Shown here: positions 6,472 to 10,595 of the stretch, one piece after another
Numbering within the stretch: position 1 is the stretch's first letter
How the letters are laid out: every line of letters begins with the position of its first letter
Assembly: GCA_002338605.1 (NCBI GenBank)
Contig: DDIP01000363.1
Location: 8,398-18,992 of the forward strand
Source of the DNA: Proteobacteria bacterium UBA1847
GTDB taxonomy: Bacteria > Pseudomonadota > Gammaproteobacteria > Steroidobacterales > Woeseiaceae
DNA: 10,595 nucleotides
Reading direction: 5' to 3'
Translations under genes and position numbers: made by a program
The notes under the pieces: model-generated
Told to the model about the DNA's origin: nothing
Database searches by the model: none
Seen by the model: the letters and a program-made list of their open reading frames with translations, nothing else

Positions 6472-8312
6472 CAATCATCCTCGCCATCGTCGAGGAAGAA
6501 CCGGGTCATCTTGCCCCACTCTTGACGCATGTCCGAGAGGCGTTGCTTGTGCCTGACTTCTTCCATTTCGTAGCGAGCCCAAGCCGAAAACACGATGCGT
6601 AGTGTGTCCGAAGCCATGTGTACGCGGTCGAGCAGTTCCTTCTCGGTATCTTCTTCTGTGTCCGGGTTCAGCGCTCTCACCAAGTTATCGTAGAATGGAT
6701 GGTTGGAATTGAAGATAACGTTGGTGACACCGCCTTGGACGCTCTCCACGTTGAAGAACGCATAGCCTTCCATGGCTTTCTCCAGGAAAGCGACCTTGCG
6801 CTTTCTCGTAAGGATGGCGTCAGCAATGGCTTTGGCGACGTCGTCGGGATAGTGCTTGTCGTCCTTCAAATCGTCTTCATAGGCATCGCGGTCATCGGCT
6901 CCGAAATCCTCGGTGTCTCCTGGGGTCTCATGTCCTTCGTCTGCACGTTGGCGGAACTTCGAGGTGACGGTGTCTTCCACGCCTGGCTCTTCGTGACGCT
7001 TGCGACCGCCAGTACTTCGCGTGCCTTTCGTCTGCTGTTCTGTTCTTTTCCTCAGTTGGGTGATCTGTTCCCGAATGTGCTCGACGATAGGGATTAGGAG
7101 CGCCCGCGGGTCACCTTCGCTACTCGCTCGTTCAATGAAAGAGGAGCGGCTTTCATTCTCTTCTGCGTCGGCCTTCCAATCATATTGGGCCAGCTGCGAA
7201 AAGATCGTCGCACTTTGCTTGTTGTTCGTTACACCGAAGATTTCGTCGAGCGTGGCGGGGAATTCGACCTCAGCTCCCCACCATCGTTCCGTGGGGTCAT
7301 AGCTGTTGGTCCAAGATGTATCCAAATCGAGTTCACGACCCTCTCGAACAATCGAAAGGCCGAGGTTCTTCATGGCATGTTTGCCGTACGGCTTTGAGCC
7401 GCGGTTCAGCCCGTCATCAGGCACAGTCTCTGGTTTGGCCCAACTAAACCTGACGAAGACTTTATGCTGCTTGCCTCCAAAATCGATTGTGAACTCTTCG
7501 TCGTTCTCGCCCCAACGCTGAAACATCGGAACCTTGTCAAAAGGTTCGGGAGTGGAGGAGTTCGGCATGAGGTAGAGGGGATCATTGACAACCGCCAACC
7601 TTCGGCCGGTGTTCCCACCCTCTTCGACCCGAACGAGGTGAATGGCGACACGGCCATCGTTAATGAACTTGCGATACATCCGGCCGATGATCGCCTCGGT
7701 ATTTCGCAGGGTCGCTTCAGCGCCTCGCCATGTAAGTCGATACTCTTCAAATCGCGACCAGACAACGAGTGTACCGGACGTCCCCAAAATCTCGGACCGT
7801 TCGCGCCATTTGGCGGGAACGGGTGAAGGAGTTGGCGGAGGCACCCGATCTTTCACACCACTTTGAATGTCAGCGACATCCAGATAGGAATGAATTGCGT
7901 TGTCCGGACCGTTCGTCCAAGTCCAGACATCCAAGCGGCGGCATTGCGAAATCGAAGAGTTTGGAAGTCCCATGCCGAACCGTCCAATGCCAGCTCGATC
8001 CTCCAGGTGAGTGCCGTTTCCAAACTGTAACGCGATGGCCAATGTTTGTGCGGACATCCCATTGCCGTTGTCGATGGTACCGATCTCTTGCAGGCGAAGA
8101 CGCTGCTGAGAATTCACCTGCTCGTATTTCTCGACACAGATGAGCTCGACTTCACTAGCATCAGCCTGAATCGAGTTGTCGATCAGCTCTGCGAGTGCGT
8201 ATGCGGTATTTCGATACCCACTATCGCGCATCGCTTTGACGGCGAGTTCCGGTGGAATAATGAATCCGGACTCAGCGGCCCCATCTTCAACAATCTCGTT
8301 CATTCCAAACAT
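6471..8312 (-). CDS. MORC/Hsp90-like GHKL ATPase
   Basis: This 613-residue cytoplasmic ATPase shows the full GHKL signature: N-box AELIDNSIQAD (41-51, Glu42 as general base, Asn46 for Mg2+), G1 DNGNGM (81-86) and G2 GIGRFGMG (108-115). Residues about 220-370 look like the S5-type second domain of MORC, MutL and Hsp90. They end in FGVTNNKQS (359-367), which recalls the Asn-Lys-Gln segment of eukaryotic MORC ATPases; Lys365 could be the lysine that reaches the ATP phosphate. A low-complexity charged linker (about 420-490) separates this from a helical C-terminal domain (about 490-613) with an acidic tail. Members of this family dimerise on ATP binding and act as clamps. The gene overlaps the helicase gene by 26 nt, and its stop overlaps the nuclease start, so the three products are probably made in fixed ratio and work as a complex. 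The ATG at 8312 is preferred (GGGA close upstream); the one at 8303 is an alternative. Confidence 0.88.
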   Translation of the reverse strand: MFGMNEIVEDGAAESGFIIPPELAVKAMRDSGYRNTAYALAELIDNSIQADASEVELICVEKYEQVNSQQRLRLQEIGTIDNGNGMSAQTLAIALQFGNGTHLEDRAGIGRFGMGLPNSSISQCRRLDVWTWTNGPDNAIHSYLDVADIQSGVKDRVPPPTPSPVPAKWRERSEILGTSGTLVVWSRFEEYRLTWRGAEATLRNTEAIIGRMYRKFINDGRVAIHLVRVEEGGNTGRRLAVVNDPLYLMPNSSTPEPFDKVPMFQRWGENDEEFTIDFGGKQHKVFVRFSWAKPETVPDDGLNRGSKPYGKHAMKNLGLSIVREGRELDLDTSWTNSYDPTERWWGAEVEFPATLDEIFGVTNNKQSATIFSQLAQYDWKADAEENESRSSFIERASSEGDPRALLIPIVEHIREQITQLRKRTEQQTKGTRSTGGRKRHEEPGVEDTVTSKFRQRADEGHETPGDTEDFGADDRDAYEDDLKDDKHYPDDVAKAIADAILTRKRKVAFLEKAMEGYAFFNVESVQGGVTNVIFNSNHPFYDNLVRALNPDTEEDTEKELLDRVHMASDTLRIVFSAWARYEMEEVRHKQRLSDMRQEWGKMTRFFLDDGEDD

Positions 8313-9939
8313 CTTCCCAGTTGCAGAAAGCGTCGGCCACGTCTCCGAAGCCGTGCATTTCAGTATCCGTCACCGTGACGATCTCTGAGGTTTCATTTCC
8401 CCCAGCTTTTACGCCTCGCGTAGCCCGGCCCACCATTTGGCTGTAGAGAACCAGAGATTTGGTTGGGCGGGCAATGATGGCCGCGCTCGTTTGCGGTGCA
8501 TCAAAGCCGGTTGTGAGAACGCCATAGTTGAACATCACAATAGGTTCTGGCGCCTGGCTCTTGAAGCGTCGAATAGCCCGTTCGCGAGCTGCCGGAGGAG
8601 ATTCTCCGGTGACGACAAGTGCTTCAGTGCCCCGTGCGAGCATGATGGCTGCCAGCATCCTGGCGTTGGCAACCGATGGGGCAAAGACAATGACGCGGCG
8701 ATGGGACGACACGAGTTTCTCGCACTCTGCAATAATCCTGAGGTTTCTTTGTGTGCTTTGACCTAGGCGCTCCAGAACGCTCCCCGGCACATCGATCGCC
8801 TGTGACAGGCCCTGCATGTCTTCGTGCGATAAATCGAGGCCGGCCTGCACGTTCAGTGTCCGGAAGCGCGGACGAGCAAGGTAACCCTCGTCCATCAGGT
8901 ATGTGACCGGGTCGGGGTGGCCCTCGATTTCCAACATTACCTTTTCACGACCGAAGAACTCGGAGAGCTCTTCATCTTTGCTCAAATCATCCCAGGTTCG
9001 TCCCGGAGTGGCCGTCAGGCCTAGCAGACGCGTCGTCGCCCGTTTTGTTGCCAGGGCATCTAGAACGGAGCGGTATGTTGGGGCGATTGCTTGGTGTGCC
9101 TCGTCGATGACAACCAAAGACACCCGATCAGCCAAGGTGAGCAGATCGTTCACTGCGTTCTTTTCCAACGCGGACATCTTTCCCAGGCCGGCGACGACGA
9201 GCCCGTCCCTGGCGTTAGTGAGATCGACACGTTTGTTTCCCCAAAGCCGCCAAAGCCCGACATCCCTGTTGCCAAGGAAGCGCCACGACTTTTGAAACTC
9301 ATCGGCTGCTTGATCGAGAAGCTCAATGTTCTGTGCGAGCCATACGACTAGTGTCGGCTCACTGGCGCTCAGGTGCGATCCTACGAGGTGCATTGCCGTA
9401 CGTGTTTTTCCTGCGCCTGTCGGCATGTGCAGGACACCACGGTGGGGACCTTCGAAGAGCATCCGTTCAGTGCGCCTTGCAGCCAATCGCTGATGCTCAA
9501 AGAGCCCATAGCCGACGGGGGCGCGATCATTTCCTGGAAGCTGCGCCCCTGGAGCGGTCGGGTCGTCGACGACACCAAAAAAGGAAAGCAAGGCTGGGAG
9601 GTTCTCTGCGTCCGAGGCAAGGTTCAGTGCATCATCGAAAGGGTTTCGCCCGGCTGGAGTGCCGAGTTTCGTGCAAAGCTCACGCGCTTTCCTTAGTGGC
9701 ATCAGAGAAATTACGGCGTCGCGCAACGTTTCGTTCATCAGCGTCTCGGCAGGATCCAACATGTTCACTGCCAGCTCCGCCAATTTCTCTGACGTGCTGA
9801 AACCCGGTTCCAACCCATCCATAATGTCGAGCATTTCGTCAGGAAGAAGGGCTTTGACTCTCCCAGGCTTCGCCAGGCGTAGGAGCTTGGAAAATGCAAG
9901 ACCCGGCGAGTCCAGATCAATGTCTGTATCGGGTGACAT
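8287..9939 (-). CDS. SF2 DEAH-box helicase/translocase
   Basis: This 550-residue protein has the motifs of a superfamily 2 helicase of the restriction-enzyme/RecG-like type. A Q-like GLFEHQ lies at 145-150, Walker A MPTGAGKT at 172-179 and Walker B DEAH at 279-282. LTATPGRT (308-315) is motif III, IVFAPS (417-422) motif IV, and TTGFDAP (476-482) motif V. QMVGRATRG (501-509) is motif VI with Arg505 and Arg508. The first 130 or so residues are a helical region I do not recognise, perhaps a target- or partner-binding domain. No nuclease or methylase domain is fused, so cleavage would fall to the PLD protein two genes downstream. The ATG at 9939 is the only possible start, since an in-frame TGA lies at 9958-9960. 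AGAGGA at 9953-9958 is 13 nt away, longer than ideal. It is the first gene of the leftward operon and would translocate on DNA using ATP. Confidence 0.9.
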   Translation of the reverse strand: MSPDTDIDLDSPGLAFSKLLRLAKPGRVKALLPDEMLDIMDGLEPGFSTSEKLAELAVNMLDPAETLMNETLRDAVISLMPLRKARELCTKLGTPAGRNPFDDALNLASDAENLPALLSFFGVVDDPTAPGAQLPGNDRAPVGYGLFEHQRLAARRTERMLFEGPHRGVLHMPTGAGKTRTAMHLVGSHLSASEPTLVVWLAQNIELLDQAADEFQKSWRFLGNRDVGLWRLWGNKRVDLTNARDGLVVAGLGKMSALEKNAVNDLLTLADRVSLVVIDEAHQAIAPTYRSVLDALATKRATTRLLGLTATPGRTWDDLSKDEELSEFFGREKVMLEIEGHPDPVTYLMDEGYLARPRFRTLNVQAGLDLSHEDMQGLSQAIDVPGSVLERLGQSTQRNLRIIAECEKLVSSHRRVIVFAPSVANARMLAAIMLARGTEALVVTGESPPAARERAIRRFKSQAPEPIVMFNYGVLTTGFDAPQTSAAIIARPTKSLVLYSQMVGRATRGVKAGGNETSEIVTVTDTEMHGFGDVADAFCNWEDVWNERDC

Positions 9940-10155
9940 GGTCTGCTCGCTGTCCTCTCATTCTTTCTTTCAGGTTTGTTGGAGAAGTTATGCCACATTT
10001 TGGTGCTGGCCTGCTATGCCAGTAAGACGAAGCTCCAAACTATTCCTAGGGTTAGGTTGTGGCTTAGAGGAGTCTGTGGGCTGAACGCTGGGCTTCTTCG
10101 TCATCCAGATGCTGAAAAGCTCCGAACGGCATCCGCAGTTCTGGGAAAGGCGCGG
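9940..10155. promoter_or_regulatory. 216-bp intergenic region, presumed promoter of the helicase-MORC-PLD operon
   Basis: This is the largest non-coding stretch in the window and the only place for a promoter private to the leftward operon. I see no convincing sigma-70 -35/-10 pair on the minus strand. It contains an inverted repeat CTGGC-N7-GCCAG at 10006-10022, a possible operator. The heptamer TATGCCA occurs twice in direct orientation, at 9989-9995 and 10015-10021, and its second copy overlaps that inverted repeat. A weaker GATGC...GCATC pair lies at 10108-10133. No clear terminator for dnaE2 is visible, so readthrough from dnaE2, which is often SOS-controlled, is possible. Confidence 0.4.
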
Positions 10156-10595
10156 CTAGTGGAAATCCCGGCTCGGAAACAGCTTCTTGGCCTGTTCGCG
10201 CGGATGCCGGGCGGTTGATCCTGCACCACTACGCGTGGGTTGGTGCGCTGCCTCGGCCTGACGATCACCTGCGTCTGTCAGTGGCCGCCCGAGGCTTGAG
10301 AGCATCGGCGAGATGTCCTCGATCCGCTCGGCAATCACATGAACGACCTGTCCTTCGCGTTCGACCTTGCCGGTAACGCGCAGGAGCCGCCCGGCGATCA
10401 CCGCCTTGCGGAAGGTCTCGTAGACCCGGCTCCAGACCACCACGTTGGACACGCCGGTCTCATCCTCGAGCGTCAGGAAGATCACGCCCGATGCCGTGCC
10501 GGGCCGTTGCCGCGTGATGACGAGACCCGTCACGGTGATGCGCCCTGTGGCCCGATCCAGCCGTTCATGCGGCAGGCTTTCCGGCAGGCGCGGCC
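10156..10595 (-). CDS. dnaE2: Error-prone DNA polymerase DnaE2 (ImuC), C-terminal part
   Basis: The frame runs off the right edge of the window, so only the last 145 residues of a polymerase usually over 1,000 residues long are present. They cover the C-terminal OB-fold: GLVITRQRPGTASGVIF, then TLEDETGVSNVVVW, then an RVTGKVEREGQ strand and HVIAERIEDI. The closing FPSRDFH before the TAG at 10156-10158 is very characteristic of DnaE2. The GTG at 10533 is internal, as coding sequence continues upstream to the window edge. DnaE2 is the translesion polymerase of the SOS mutagenesis cassette (ImuA, ImuB, DnaE2), normally the last gene of that operon. It is core-like rather than part of the accessory locus, and it marks the locus's right border. 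A region between the OB-fold and the end (about 40 residues, with LTDAGDRQAEAAH) is the usual variable linker. Confidence 0.95.
   Translation of the reverse strand, partial: PRLPESLPHERLDRATGRITVTGLVITRQRPGTASGVIFLTLEDETGVSNVVVWSRVYETFRKAVIAGRLLRVTGKVEREGQVVHVIAERIEDISPMLSSLGRPLTDAGDRQAEAAHQPTRSGAGSTARHPREQAKKLFPSRDFH

Noticed and set aside
6472..6474. TTG at 6474 as the start of the PLD gene
   Set aside because: The ATG at 6471 directly follows, forms the TGATG overlap and has GAGGA at a 6-nt spacing.
6618..7097. A 159-codon plus-strand ORF with a hydrophobic-looking product, possibly a small membrane protein
   Set aside because: It lies entirely antisense to the linker and C-terminal part of the MORC-like gene, which has clear family motifs; no ribosome binding site was noted and the composition is what a complementary strand of charged codons gives.
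9333..9800. A 155-codon plus-strand ORF
   Set aside because: Antisense to the helicase gene across Walker A and the N-terminal region; no recognisable motif, typical shadow frame.
10108..10133. GATGC...GCATC pair as a dnaE2 terminator
   Set aside because: Only 5 bp of stem with a 16-nt loop and no T-tract; likely chance.
10156..10533. A complete 125-residue OB-fold protein starting at GTG 10533
   Set aside because: The frame stays open to the window edge with polymerase-like sequence, and the C-terminal motif is that of DnaE2, so it is a fragment of a large gene.
1..10595. CRISPR arrays, tRNA genes, insertion-sequence ends or integrase genes
   Set aside because: No regularly spaced repeats, cloverleaf sequence, terminal inverted repeats or transposase/integrase motifs were found on either strand.

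Overview
The window looks like a piece of a proteobacterial, most likely alphaproteobacterial, genome. The best marker is at the right edge: the C-terminal end of an error-prone DNA polymerase of the DnaE2/ImuC type, whose closing residues (FPSRDFH) I recognise from that family and which is widespread in Alphaproteobacteria. The taxon is an inference; there is no rRNA or other marker to fix it.

Everything left of dnaE2 reads as an accessory locus of defence-island character, arranged as two convergent, tightly packed gene blocks. The rightward block (1-5512) holds the tail of an unidentified gene, a DndC-like PAPS-reductase-family PP-loop protein joined to it by an ATGA overlap, a 782-residue protein with two GHKL ATPase modules (an N-terminal Hsp90/MORC-like one and a C-terminal histidine-kinase-like one), and a 630-residue protein beginning with a receiver-like domain. 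The last two share a TAATG junction. The leftward block (9939-5530) holds an SF2 DEAH helicase, a MORC/Hsp90-like GHKL ATPase overlapping it by 26 nt, and a single-HKD phospholipase-D-type nuclease joined by a TGATG overlap. The blocks meet tail to tail over 17 nt, with a perfect 8-bp hairpin across the last stop codon of the rightward block.

The working reading is a multi-gene anti-phage or restriction-like system. On the left side, the kinase-like ATPase and receiver protein could sense and signal, and the PP-loop protein could supply a sulfur or nucleotide modification. On the right side, the helicase, ATP-clamp and nuclease could form the effector. MORC/MutL-like ATPases next to helicases and nucleases in prokaryotic conflict systems are known in general terms. 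The combination here, including a His-Asp-like pair and a DndC-like enzyme without visible DndD or DndE, is not one I can match to a named system. Whether the two blocks are one system or two neighbours cannot be settled from this sequence.

No tRNA, rRNA, CRISPR array, transposase, integrase or phage structural gene was seen. The only sizeable non-coding stretch is the 216 bp between dnaE2 and the helicase gene.
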